Shown here in pieces: positions 47,477 to 57,559 of a DNA stretch of 64,000 nt. The stretch's first letter is position 1. Each line of letters begins with the position of its first letter. Location: the NCBI GenBank assembly GCA_977006965.1, contig OZ345352.1:1798001-1862000 (forward strand), read 5' to 3'. Made by a program: the position numbers and the translations under genes. This stretch comes from Phymatolithon calcareum. Lineage: Eukaryota; Rhodophyta; Florideophyceae; Hapalidiales. Under the pieces are notes generated by a model that worked only from the letters and a program-made list of their open reading frames with translations, did not search any database and had not been told where the DNA came from.

Positions 47477-49813
47477 ATGCTGCGCTTTGCGTTGCTTCTG
47501 GCATATGCCGTGCATCGCGCACTATGTCTGACCGGTCCCATTGCGCTGTCGAACCGTTCCGAGTTATATTTCAACGTAAATCGCGAAGAAGACGCGATCG
47601 ATCTGAATGTAACTGTAAAACTGCCCCCCTCAAACGCGCGCGCCTGGCTGAGTATCGGCATATCGGAGGCGACATCGAGCGGTCTTCGCGGCGCCGATTT
47701 GTACTCCGTGGAATTTGAAGGCCCTCCAGGCAAATGTGTCAACTCCACTGTTGAGTACTTTCCGTTTGCTCCCTTCCCGCTGAATGTGGAGCCGTGGACA
47801 CTTCCGCGTCCCTACGTCAATGCGAGCGACGTGTGGACGTTTCGCTCTTGTGAGCGATATGCAAACGGCAAGCTTAATCTGCAGGTGAAGCGCAACATAT
47901 CGGTGACGGGCAATAATACGGAGCAACGGTCTATTGAGGCAGGTGTGCAAAACGTGGTGCACTTTTTCGGCGAGGAGCCGCGCTATCGTGCGCAGAATCG
48001 CTCTTCCACAGAGGTTATTTTCTTCAACGAGAATGCTAATGAACCCGTCGAACAACCGGGCACGAAGCCGATCGATAATGTGTCGGGGAATATAACGCTT
48101 ACTTCGAAAAGTGGGGTGGGGAATTTCACGTGCTTTGGTCCATATCAGGAGACCCCAAAGTCTGCACGGATGATCGTGGCTGCACGTGCTGACGTAAATC
48201 CTAGTAGTAATGTGACGCGAATTGTTGTGTACGGATGCAAGAATAATGACTTTTTCAAAAACTTTAATGGCTCCCCTGACTGCACGCTCGATGCCCATCC
48301 GTTTGTGCTTGGGCTTAACCGCAACCGCAGTGCGAGATGCAACTCGGTGTTTTATTCATGTACGTTAAAACACATTTGCACACTTCATTTTTTTCATGGT
48401 TAATTTCTCGTGTCGACTAACAGACAAGAAACTTGCATTTGGGCATATTTCGATGATGAACAGGGTCACGTGGAGTGGGACCGTTGATCTTCCCCAGTGA
48501 TGTCGGTATACCTATCGGCACCGACAATGAGATCCTTGTACTGGAAGTGACAGGGGTAGGAAACTTCAGTCGCGGCGATGCAGTGGTAAATTTAAGTTAC
48601 ACGAACAAAGCGCGAAAATTCAAGGCAGGCACACTTGCAATTGGTGATCCCGGGTATTATCTTGAAGGTGAATTCATTCGTAATAGCGAAACACTCGCCT
48701 TCTTCTGCTCTGCTAGATGCACCAAGTTTTTCAAAAGTACTATTTCAGTATTCGCATCTCATCTAATGTCCGGTCGTTATGGTCGTGATATAATTTTACG
48801 CAAGACGGATGTGAATGAATTCAATTCCTCCGTCATTCAACGGGTTCGTTCTCTCCTTCCTTCTTTTCTTCCTTCTTTCCTTCTTTCAACCACATTCCCT
48901 TCCCATCCTGACTAACCTCTGTATATGTTCACAGATTCGATATTGGGACAACGACTTCCAACGCTACAAAAACTTCAAAACACCCATAAAGGTAAACCCC
49001 GGCGAGTCACTCGGTCTCACATGCACCTACGACACATCCAAGGCGCCAGGTCCCGTCCAATTCGGTCCGCGCCCAGACGGCGAGTCATGTCTAGCCTATC
49101 TGCACTACTGGCCCGTGCAGGAACGTTCCCCCGGCGACGGGTCATTATTCTACTGCGGATTAGGCTTCGACCGTGCCGGTGCGCGCAGCACGTTGTGCGG
49201 TGCAGGCTACAAGGCGAACCGGATGATCCCTCTCCGCGACGCGCCGCCCTGCTTTCCGCCCGATGCATCCGTCACGCTGGCGGACGGGACGCGACGCTTC
49301 ATGCGCGACGTGCGTATCGGTGACCGCGTTCTTGTCGGGGACGATGTCTACTCCGAGGTGTTCATGTTCACGCATCGGGATCGCGAGGTTGAGGCGTTGT
49401 TTGTGCGGATTTTAGTCGCGGATGGGAAGGAGGTTTCGCTCACGGCCGGACACTTTCTGTACTGCAATGGGAAACTCGTGCCGGCGAGGGAGGTTCGTGT
49501 TGGAGATTTGTTGCGTGACGCGGAGGGGAAGAGTATGAAGGTTGTCAAAGTGGGATGGCGTGTTTTGCAGGGATTGTACAACCCGCAAACTGTTCATGGT
49601 GACATCGTTGTGGACGGTATTCTGGCAAGCACGTACACTACAGCAGTGGCACCGGCCGCTGCGCACGCGCTGCTCGCACCGATGCGCGGCGCACTCAGCC
49701 CGTTTGCAGGCTGGGTGTCGGCGGTATTCGATGGAGAGTCAAGATTGCGGAATTTTGGGGTGCAAATAGGGGACATGTGGTCTCGTATTGGGGGTGGGCA
49801 GGTCGTAGTTTAA
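47477..49813 (+). CDS. DOMON / monooxygenase-like Hog protein, copper-site-less paralogue (Hog2)
   Basis: 713 residues from exons 47477-48359, 48464-48843 and 48935-49813. Both introns (104 and 91 bp, GACTAAC branch sites) sit at the same positions and phases as in Hog1, 388 bp upstream, so the two are tandem duplicates. Signal peptide 1-17, heavily N-glycosylated DOMON-like and monooxygenase-like domains, Hog domain from C527 (CFPPDASVTLADG, GDRVLVG, FTHR, TAGH 591-594, HGDIVVDGILAS). Ungapped alignment with Hog1 shows every copper ligand replaced: HH by T247-R248, H340 by T324, H415 and H417 by Met and Gly, M490 by S472. The fold markers (VYGCK, AIGDPG, YW.ND, LTCTYD) remain. It should be a secreted pseudoenzyme with a working Hog domain. 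The intron 2 donor is GTTCGT, weaker than in Hog1. Confidence 0.88.
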
Positions 49814-50501
49814 CAATGAAGTGATAAGTGTGGATTTCGATTACACGATAAATTTTAACTTGCGATAATTACATTAAGCGCCAAACCTCTATTGCTGTCG
49901 TGACACCTTTAACATGTCGCTACGAAAGCCGCTATGTTAGCAGTGTCGACTATGAGGATGTCTTCGAATCAAAAGAGGACCTGACCAAGTCGCCTGCTCC
50001 AGAGTTGCGGTCGCCATGAAGTGAGATAATATGCAAAGTATAAAACAGGACTTTCCTTTGCAGGTCGCAGCCAACTGCCGGGGGCATTACATGTAGCCTC
50101 CGTGTCAATGACGTTTCGCGCCTAAGGCCTTAATTATGATCGGAACTGGTAGGCGAAGACAACCTGCTAGACTTGAGCACAATACGTAAAGCGTGCACTT
50201 TTCACCTGGAGCATCTCAGGATCCCTCCGCTGATGCACAGATTTCCAAAAATGAATTCTGATCACGACGCATATTCAAAGCCAAATAGACAGAGGACGTT
50301 AAAAACTGGACACAACCAACGTTTGCAATAAAACAAACAAGTTTTTCAATGAAGGATCAGACATCGCAACAATTGCTGGCTTAGCAACGCGCGTTCCAGT
50401 ATGAACCATGGTCGATCTTACGGGGAAAGAACCATCACGTCCTTCATATCGCTCGCAATAGTGGAATACACACATACATACCTCTTCTTTCCTTCATTCC
50501 T
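49814..50501. other. intergenic between Hog2 and mL41
   Basis: Convergent 3' flanks of the Hog2 (plus) and mL41 (minus) genes. No further gene or element recognised. Confidence 0.45.
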
Positions 50502-50795
50502 TCATTCCGGCATCGGGGGCGGCGGCACTTTGATTTTCGGAGTACGAGCCGACACATAGGGAAGCAGCTCGGTAACGTTCACATCAGGAACGATGAGTTC
50601 GGGCACCTTTTCATCCCAGTCGATCATGTAGCCACCTCTTCGAGTATGCCACCCCAAACAGCGTGCCCGATTGCCCTTGTAGTAGAAACGCGGACCGTGC
50701 TTCACGTGAAGCATCGGGCCCTTGCGCGCGAGCCCGCCTCGAGCACGCACGAAACGCCGCAGTGCGGGCGCGGAGGCGCGGAGACCGCCCACCAT
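50502..50795 (-). CDS. MRPL41: mitochondrial large-subunit ribosomal protein mL41
   Basis: 97 residues. The first ATG of the frame (50795) is used; the frame is open further upstream but has no ATG. N-terminal residues 1-27 are rich in Arg and Ala with no acidic residue, a mitochondrial presequence. The body carries the mL41 (yeast MRPL27) signature: a glycine-rich basic segment, YMIDWDEKVPELIVPDV, and ELLPYVS near residue 80, matching the family pattern of a VPE-VVPDL strand followed by L-PYVS. The Pro-rich tail (PPPPMPE) is lineage-specific. A component of the mitochondrial 60S-like subunit. Single exon and GC-richer than its flanks. Confidence 0.85.
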   Translation of the reverse strand: MVGGLRASAPALRRFVRARGGLARKGPMLHVKHGPRFYYKGNRARCLGWHTRRGGYMIDWDEKVPELIVPDVNVTELLPYVSARTPKIKVPPPPMPE

Positions 50796-50843
50796 GCCGG
50801 TGCTCGCACCACGATTTCGCAGCCAAATGGCCGCCGCCGGCAA

Positions 50844-52267
50844 TAAGTACGCCTGGCTGTCGTCGCGAGGGACAGGCTGTCGCGGAAAGGTAGAAAAATG
50901 GAAGAATTTCGGAAGTGAGCAGAGATTGGGCGAAAATTGAGAAAATTAGGTGGGTACAATAATTATGGGCCTCTCTGCTCTGGTGATTGACACGTGTATT
51001 GAAGGTCTGTCTGGGGGAATGTTGAGACAATATGATAGGACGACTAGGCTAAAGATGTGTGTCCCTGATCAGGAACATTTGTGGACCTATGATGTAGTGT
51101 ATATGAAGGATGTGTATCCTCAACAGGGAATGAAGCTCCAAGACTGTCGACTGTCTTGGACGAATGGATTCAGTCATCCGCCGCTCCGGAGGCTAATTTA
51201 GCTGGACTGGATAATTTATTGGAAAATATTTCGAAAGGCTGACGAACTATCGGATTAGCTCTTCAAGAAGCGGATCACATCGTGGATTGGAATTGATTAA
51301 GCAATTCCATAATCCGGTGCATAATAACCAAGTGGAATGAATTCATTCATTCCGCAGAGTTAACTCTATTTGTCTATAAACTGGATATGCGCCGGATTCG
51401 AAACCGGATTAAACTCTTAATTGATTTCCTAAACTCGTCCTCACACCTTATTTTAGGTTGATTCATTACACCAATACTGTTTTTCAAATAATGCCATTTG
51501 GCCTACAACTCAATTGGAATTAGCGCACATTTAGGAGCAAAAAATGCTCTCATGAGGAAATTTCTGGGAATCGATTTCATGAAATTAGATTAGATTAGAT
51601 TAGATCTGGGTACCGGTCTTAAGACCGGTACCCAGATCTAATCTACAATTGTAAATTGTGGAAATTCATTCAATTTTGATTCGAATCATGGATCAGATCA
51701 GATTCTGAGTTGTGGAACAGATCACGGAGAGATTTCGAATCAAATGCGAAGGATTCGCAATCCGTCCGTATCATAGTAGAGATTTGTTTGGAAAGAATCT
51801 GCAAAAATTTTAGGAGATCGGATTGGATAACGGATTGAAGAAAGGAGCCACTTGGTGAACTGGAGTCGTCCGCAATCCGTTCGAGACAAACACTGGTGAC
51901 TAATATTAATAAAAGAGGTTGAAAAAGATCGTCCCCCATGAAACGTTTTTCAAGTGCGGAAGGCAATCACAATTTCAATGGAAACAAACCGTTGTGTATC
52001 CAGCCGTCTCTGCAGATTAAAATCTGCAGCGACGGCTGCATGCACAACAGTTCCATCTTTCAATGCTTTCTATTACAACGTTAGCTTTCAAGCTTCAGCT
52101 ATAATATCTCAAGTAATGGCATGGCATAGTTGCACGATATAGAAATTTTTTCTTGTCGAAAATATAAGTTCTCCGAGGGATTCTATCAGCACTACTGTAC
52201 GGGTTAAAAACGATTGTTGTCTTCCTCTCCATTTCGTGTTTTGTACTCTGTCCGTTTCTCCTCGGCA
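50844..52267. other. intergenic with palindromes, no gene recognised
   Basis: The stretch from 51200 to 51960 is rich in GATTCGAA and GGATT words and short inverted repeats. A 50-bp perfect palindrome lies at 51596-51645 and a hairpin with GCCGTC/GACGGC arms at about 52003-52038. Open frames here look random. Confidence 0.5.
51596..51645. repeat. 50-bp perfect palindrome
   Basis: Two 25-bp arms meeting at CTT|AAG (51620/51621), with no spacer and no mismatch; it contains GGTACCGGTC and its complement. It abuts a short GATTA tandem repeat (about 51584-51604). Confidence 0.92.
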
Positions 52268-52346
52268 CTCGGAACGTTGCCCCAAGAGTCAGCAGATGTG
52301 TTGGTAGTTGGTAACTTTAATTAAAAATCTACATTACATTTCTTCT
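52268..52346 (+). mobile_element. LINE A-type 3'-end remnant
   Basis: Matches the last ~80 bp of LINE A (GTTGCCCCAAG.GTCAGCAGATG, then TTAAAAATCTAC and a TTC-rich tail), diverged, with a small duplication (TTGGTAGTTGGTAAC). Confidence 0.75.
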
Positions 52347-52469
52347 CTCCCATCGCAAGAATTGGAGATCTCTCGTCATCTTAACGGTCATGCACACATA
52401 GGACAAGTGGCTCACAGGGGAGCAAGCTCCAGTTTTTATCAATTTTTCTGAGGTAGGGTTTAGATTCAG

Positions 52470-52524
52470 TGGTGCGGATACGTTGGTAACTATTAAATAA
52501 AAACTCCCACTTCTTCTTCTTCAA
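52470..52524 (+). mobile_element. LINE A/D-type 3' tail upstream of the sulfoxide synthase gene
   Basis: About 55 bp: GCGGATACGTTGGTAACTATT, AAATAAAAACTCCCAC, CTTCTTCTTC. It ends only 110 bp before the start codon of the gene at 52635 and so probably lies in its promoter. Confidence 0.7.
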
Positions 52525-52634
52525 AGGTGTCCCAGCCCCTCTACTGTACCGTTGCATCCCACTGCTCCGGAGCAATCCAGTACTGTACTGTACTCCATTG
52601 CTTCTCCTACCGAAAGACGAAGACGAAACTGAAA

Positions 52635-53948
52635 ATGGTCACCGTGCAGAGACAAAAAGTTGAGGATGTTATGGAAACATTCGAAACCGTCTGGGCCGGC
52701 ACGGATGAAATTCTTGGCACTCAAATAACTGAACGTCAAGCCCTGCATCAACCAATTTGCGTTCGACATCCATTCATATTCTACCTCGGCCATCTTCCGG
52801 CATTTGCTTGGAACCTTTTAGTCAATCACTATGGTCTCGGGAAGCATATGAATGAGGAGTGGGATATCCTTTTCGAACGCGGCATTGACCCAAATCTCGA
52901 CCAGACATCAACCCTACATGACGCAACAAAATCATGGCCGGAATGGCGTCAAGTGGTAAGATATCGAGATCGAATTCGTGCATCCATACGAACCTTATCT
53001 TCCTCCGACAGAATTCCTCCCCGTGCACTCCGTCTCATTATCGAACACGAAGCCATGCATCACGAAACCTTATGCTACATGCTCGCTCAAGAATCATCAA
53101 ATCAACCAATATTCAAACCCTCACACTGTGCACCCCATGAAAATGCATCACAGGAAGAGTGGATCCAAATCCCAAAAGGCACTGTGACTCTCGGCGTCGA
53201 ACCCTCTGACACGACGTCATATAATTCCTTCAAATGGGACAATGAGTACGGTAACCATGTCGTCACAGTGGACTCCTTCTCTGTATCACCTCTTCCCGTA
53301 ACGGTCGCCCAGTTTGCCATCTTCGTCGCTGAAAACGGCTACACAACAAAGGAATACTGGTGTCATGAAGACTGGAACTGGCTCCAAGCAGAAAACAAAT
53401 CACATCCAACTTCCTGGCGTCCCTGCAAATGCAACGAAACGAGCTTGACATCCGGCGTACCGTCCCAGCTTCAATGGCACGTGCTCACAGTCGACGGACC
53501 GGTGGAAGCGGCAACCGTGGCAGATTGGCCGGTCTACACAAGTCTGGCCGAAGCGCGTGCATACGCCACATGGGCGGGCGCGAGATTGCTCACGGAAGCA
53601 GAATGGATGCGCATTGCGTGCCGTGAAGGAACCTTAGCCCCTAGCGGGAATTTAGGACATCGAATGCGTCATCCAGTATCGGTATACGCAGGCCCTGTGA
53701 GTTGGTGCGGCGTGCACGACCTTGTGGGAAATGGATGGGAGATGACAAACTCTGTTTTCGCTCCATACCCCAATTTTACACCGATGAAGGATTATGAAGA
53801 ATACTCGAGGGACAGCTTTGACGGCGATCATTTTGTGCTCAAGGGGGCGTCCTGGGCGACGGATGAATGCCTTGTCAGGGAGTCGTTTCGCAACTTTTAT
53901 CGAGCTAGATATCCGTATGTCTTCTCGAAATTCAGACTGTGCAGGTAG
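52635..53948 (+). CDS. EgtB/OvoA-type non-heme iron sulfoxide synthase
   Basis: 437 residues from the ATG at 52635 (GAAAATGG context); the frame is open further upstream but without an ATG. N-terminal DinB_2-type four-helix domain about 10-155 with the iron-binding facial triad of the family: H53 (YLGHLPAF), H138 and H142 (HEAMHHE, the HX3HXE motif). C-terminal formylglycine-generating-enzyme-like domain about 165-437 (VTLGVEP, FKWDNEYGNH, PVTVAQFAIFV, LTEAEWMRIA, GNGWEMTNS, LKGASWATD, SFRNFYRARYPY). The family joins cysteine (or gamma-glutamylcysteine) to histidine or hercynine using O2, as a step to ovothiol or ergothioneine. The YPYVFSKFR ending resembles OvoA more than EgtB. The methyltransferase domain of eukaryotic Egt1 and of full OvoA is absent. 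Single exon, complete. Confidence 0.9.
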   Translation: MVTVQRQKVEDVMETFETVWAGTDEILGTQITERQALHQPICVRHPFIFYLGHLPAFAWNLLVNHYGLGKHMNEEWDILFERGIDPNLDQTSTLHDATKSWPEWRQVVRYRDRIRASIRTLSSSDRIPPRALRLIIEHEAMHHETLCYMLAQESSNQPIFKPSHCAPHENASQEEWIQIPKGTVTLGVEPSDTTSYNSFKWDNEYGNHVVTVDSFSVSPLPVTVAQFAIFVAENGYTTKEYWCHEDWNWLQAENKSHPTSWRPCKCNETSLTSGVPSQLQWHVLTVDGPVEAATVADWPVYTSLAEARAYATWAGARLLTEAEWMRIACREGTLAPSGNLGHRMRHPVSVYAGPVSWCGVHDLVGNGWEMTNSVFAPYPNFTPMKDYEEYSRDSFDGDHFVLKGASWATDECLVRESFRNFYRARYPYVFSKFRLCR

Positions 53949-55802
53949 GAGGAATTTGAGCTTGGAGTAGATTAAAAATGCGCCGCATGAATTTTGTTTC
54001 ATTTCTACTAATCCCAAGCATCAACTTGACGGGCTTGTTGCCCCGGATTTGGCATTCTTACCGGCAAAAAGTAGGTGCACCGACGCAGAGTTTCTTGCCA
54101 GGAGGATAGTCAGGAAGATAGTTTGTCGGCCGCGAGGTCGCAAAGGGTCGACGCCTCGGCCGGAACAATGTCTCCGACAGCGAAAGTGGCATGTAGGAGA
54201 TTGCGTTGGAATTGATTCAAAGTTGCTCTTTTTGTATTACGAAGAACCAAAGAATTCAATTCTGATACCGGACCATTCGCTCGGTCTCCTTGTGATCGCG
54301 AGTTGTGGTGCAGTGCCGCCCCGGAATGGATCCACAACTATTTAGGATTCATCCCTCAGACATGCCCACGGGATGCTTGCTGTTGATACATCCGTTGCGT
54401 TGAACTCCTGCGCGTCTACCGCATGATGCATACGAGTACCGGTAGTGTCTTATCCATAAACGGACGTCGTGAAACGTGACCCCAGTTTTGCAGACATGAG
54501 ACCAACTAACGAAATGAGGCGCCCGACAAACGATTGAACAAATGTCGCCGCGAAAAGGTACATACAGGGCGTGGCCTTTGGTGCGATCGCAGTTTAGTAG
54601 GAATTCGCAAACACTGCTATCGAAAATGCAGCCGTGAGGTGGTGCAGATTACATAATCTCGAAACCCCGCGGATGCAGTATCCTTTGCCGACGCAAGATT
54701 GTCAATGTCGAGCAGGCAATGCCCTGGAATGAGTGCAAATGTTTTTCCGTCAGCGACCGGGATTCGCACCGACATTGTCTTACCGCCATGATTTAATCAT
54801 GACGTTCAAATTATTCGGCCATGACGAACGTTAGGAGCGACTCTTATCGCGCAATTCGCACATATTAATTGTCGCACAATTCGGTGGCAACGTTGGCGCA
54901 AAGGGGAAGCAATATGCCATCCTCCTACAAAATCGGTTATCCACACCGGCAACATCGCGAAGGCACAAAATACCGGGCGCTGTCCCCGGTCAAAGGCTGG
55001 CGCGAATACGTCATGAGAACTCGTCTGCGGTTTGCTATGGCGGCGAGAGTAGATCGCGGGCTACAGTCCAGATGTTGTCCGCATGCGTACGAGCCTATGC
55101 TGCCAAAAATGCAATGAGGACATTCGAAAAGTTAGATTAGGAAAGGAAGTCGGCACGTAAAAGAGCAAAAGAGCAATTAAAAACAGTTGACTTACGATAA
55201 TTCAGTATAGTAGGTTAGACTTTGCCTCCATGTGAAGTCCAAGCATGAAACGAGGCAATGGTGCCGCCACAATACATGAGGACGAGAGTCGTGCGCAATG
55301 GAAGGCCAGACTTAAGCCCTGCCCACGCGTTCGGCATTTGGAATTGGCGCGAGTCCCATGAAGCAGAGTACATGAGCATAAGGTCATAGGAATCCCGGTA
55401 CGCATGTGAACCAGGATCATTTTCACTGCCTCCTGGTTAACCGATTGCCGGGATAAACTATAGCCCGTCGTTGAGCAACTTTACCTGTGCTAAAGTCCTG
55501 TCGATTGCCAGACGCGTTTTGGACTTCGAACAGAATGGCGCAATTTGGGCGACTCTGGCAATTGCCATTGCAATGCAAATACTTCCAATTCTGCATCTGA
55601 ATGGACCGTATTGTTGGCGTCCAGGATGCGGAACACAGGCTTACAAGCGAGATGTACGACGCAATCAATCAGCGCTAAAGCAGCGTGAACGACATCGGTG
55701 GAGCCTTGATTTTAGTCGGGGCACTGTACGCGCATTCAGCCCACCGGAGATTGCTGCACGTTAATCGGGATTTCCGAAATCTTGCATTCGGGTAAAGGAT
55801 AA
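53949..55802. other. intergenic, no protein gene recognised
   Basis: A tRNA-like segment is at 54746-54828. Several short frames (for example 54049-54345) have no recognisable domain. Remaining sequence unassigned. Confidence 0.4.
54746..54828 (-). tRNA. tRNA-Leu(UAA)-like sequence, probably degenerate
   Basis: 83 nt on the minus strand. The acceptor arms TTCGTCA / TGACGGA pair over seven positions. An A-box-like TGGCCGAATAATT follows, then a five-pair anticodon stem with a 7-base loop ATTAAAT (anticodon TAA), a longer variable region as in Leu tRNAs, and GTGCGAATCCC in place of the usual TTCGAATCC T-loop. The T stem pairs poorly and no T-run terminator follows, so it may be a pseudogene, an organelle-derived piece or a SINE head. 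Confidence 0.3.
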
Positions 55803-55905
55803 ACATGATCATCGATACTCAAGTATCAACTGAATAGTTGATTATCAATCTTTTTTGCGATATCAATGAATATCAGAGCTCTCCGAAAGTATCACCTACT
55901 GTAAT
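55803..55905. repeat. dispersed TATCAAC repeat, second copy
   Basis: About 103 bp similar to 42826-42935 (ATCGATA start, TATCAAC..ATAGTTGATTATCAA block, GCGATAT, and an ACCTACTGTAATG end). A partly matching inverted segment near 56440-56510 suggests a ~700-bp element of the same kind. Confidence 0.45.
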
Positions 55906-56587
55906 GACAACCAGATGCGTTCTCGACGACACGTGTTCCTTCTATTTTGCCCGAGGAATTGTTCTTTGTTTCAAAAATATCTTCTAGGGCCATCTATCAT
56001 ATCAGGCAAGCGTTGTTTTCAAACAAACTGTGGGGATAAAAAGGGAGAGAAAAAGAGAGAGAGAGAAAGAGGTTGAGATGTTTTTGTCTTTTTGGGGCTC
56101 TTTGGTGCGGACCGTGAGCTGCTCTCCTTTTTTCACAAAGGTCAAAGTAGGATACTATATAAACTAGTGCTAGGTTTTGCCGGAGCTCTTGCGAGCAGTA
56201 CCCAGCTCACTGTAAGACTACTAAATGAGGAAAAAATTAAAAAAATACAACTCTATCGGAGATCTGCCTTCGTCGGCAAATTTGTAAACGGTACACCGCC
56301 AACCTGGCGACATCGGCAAGCAACCGGATGCGCTGGGTATGATAGTAACAGCAATCATTTCTTCGGTACGTTCCAGCCTAATCAATCAATCAAGACGGCC
56401 AATACTGGGGTCAGCACAAACAATGATATGCATTGCGGGCAGTCGATATTCAGTGCGTTTTCGGTTGATACCTTACCGTATCATTGATATAATATTAATA
56501 TTTGGATGATAACATCGACATTTAACCCCGGCGAGCTGCACGAATTGTGCCCCGAAGAGCTCCGGAAGGGATCTGAAGTGAACCGAA

Positions 56588-56800
56588 ATGTTGTCCCACC
56601 GGGACGACATGCAGTATCCCATGCATACCGCCGGGGTTAAAATTGTCCAAATTGTTTCCCGAAATGTCATTCCTGCGGGTGATATATCCCATGTGTCCCG
56701 CCGGAAGCTCCCAGCGGCCGCCAGGGAAAGAGCTGCCAAATTATTCCCCAAAATGTCATTCCGGCGGGGTGACATATCCCATGTCATCCACCGAGATGAA
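56588..56800. repeat. cluster of GTCAT..CCGGCGGG..GACAT palindromic units
   Basis: Three units starting near 56590, 56663 and 56752. Each is an imperfect palindrome (TGTCATTCCGGCGGGGTGACA in its best form, written with slight changes in the others) followed by TATCCCATG and a CCGCCGG or similar block. The ATGTCATCC words also recur around 22770-22960 and 24700-24780. Confidence 0.6.
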
Positions 56801-57559
56801 AAACAGGGGCTGATAAGCCGCTTATAGCCGTCAACTTTCGTGAGCGGCCACGATTCGGAACCACTCGTAATTCCGCGGGCGTGATTCTTTATCATGACCG
56901 GTCCCCGTAAGTTTCCAGGCGATAACCTATACTTGTATCAGTCCTCAGAATTTCATTGATATTCATTCCTAGATGATGAAATCCGTCAGGGGTTTTTCCC
57001 GCAACTCTGAGCTCGTAGGGCAATGATAACAAAAACGGGAGAAGTAGCGTGTGAATCCGCGGATCGACAACTCGACGATCAGGCGCTCCGCTCCGGTCCC
57101 GTTGTTCCGTCCTATATCGACATCAGGGACGGCAAGAGACGAACAAAAGTGTGGTGTACCTTTGCTCTACTGGCTGAACATGGCTATCCTACGGAGCTGA
57201 AGTAGTGCCTGAGCATATACAATATAGTGTTTTGACGATCTCGGGGTTACTATAATCTGCGATTATGATGAGGTGCGTTCGCTGTCCATACTGTACAAGC
57301 GGTATGTGGACATCCCGTTGATAGCTTGGAATGCTAGTCTGTTATGGTTGCAGTGCACTAAAGTGAATCATAAGCTTGTGCATAAGTGAGGAATAAGGCG
57401 GGAAATTTTTCGAATGTCATCACAATGCCAATGGAAGTCTTGCCGTTACCAAAAAATGTGTTACTAATAACATGCTACTCAAAATGTTACTATTGTAAAA
57501 TGTTACGGTAACAGAAACATACGTCTGACTTTGATGTTACCACATGTTATTAGCGTATG

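Noticed and set aside
50796-50843. Upstream extension of mL41 by 16 codons
   Set aside because: It begins at TTG; the ATG at 50795 gives a typical mitochondrial presequence.
52527-52634. Upstream extension of the sulfoxide synthase by 36 codons
   Set aside because: It starts at GTG and includes sequence next to a LINE tail; the family begins near the ATG at 52635.
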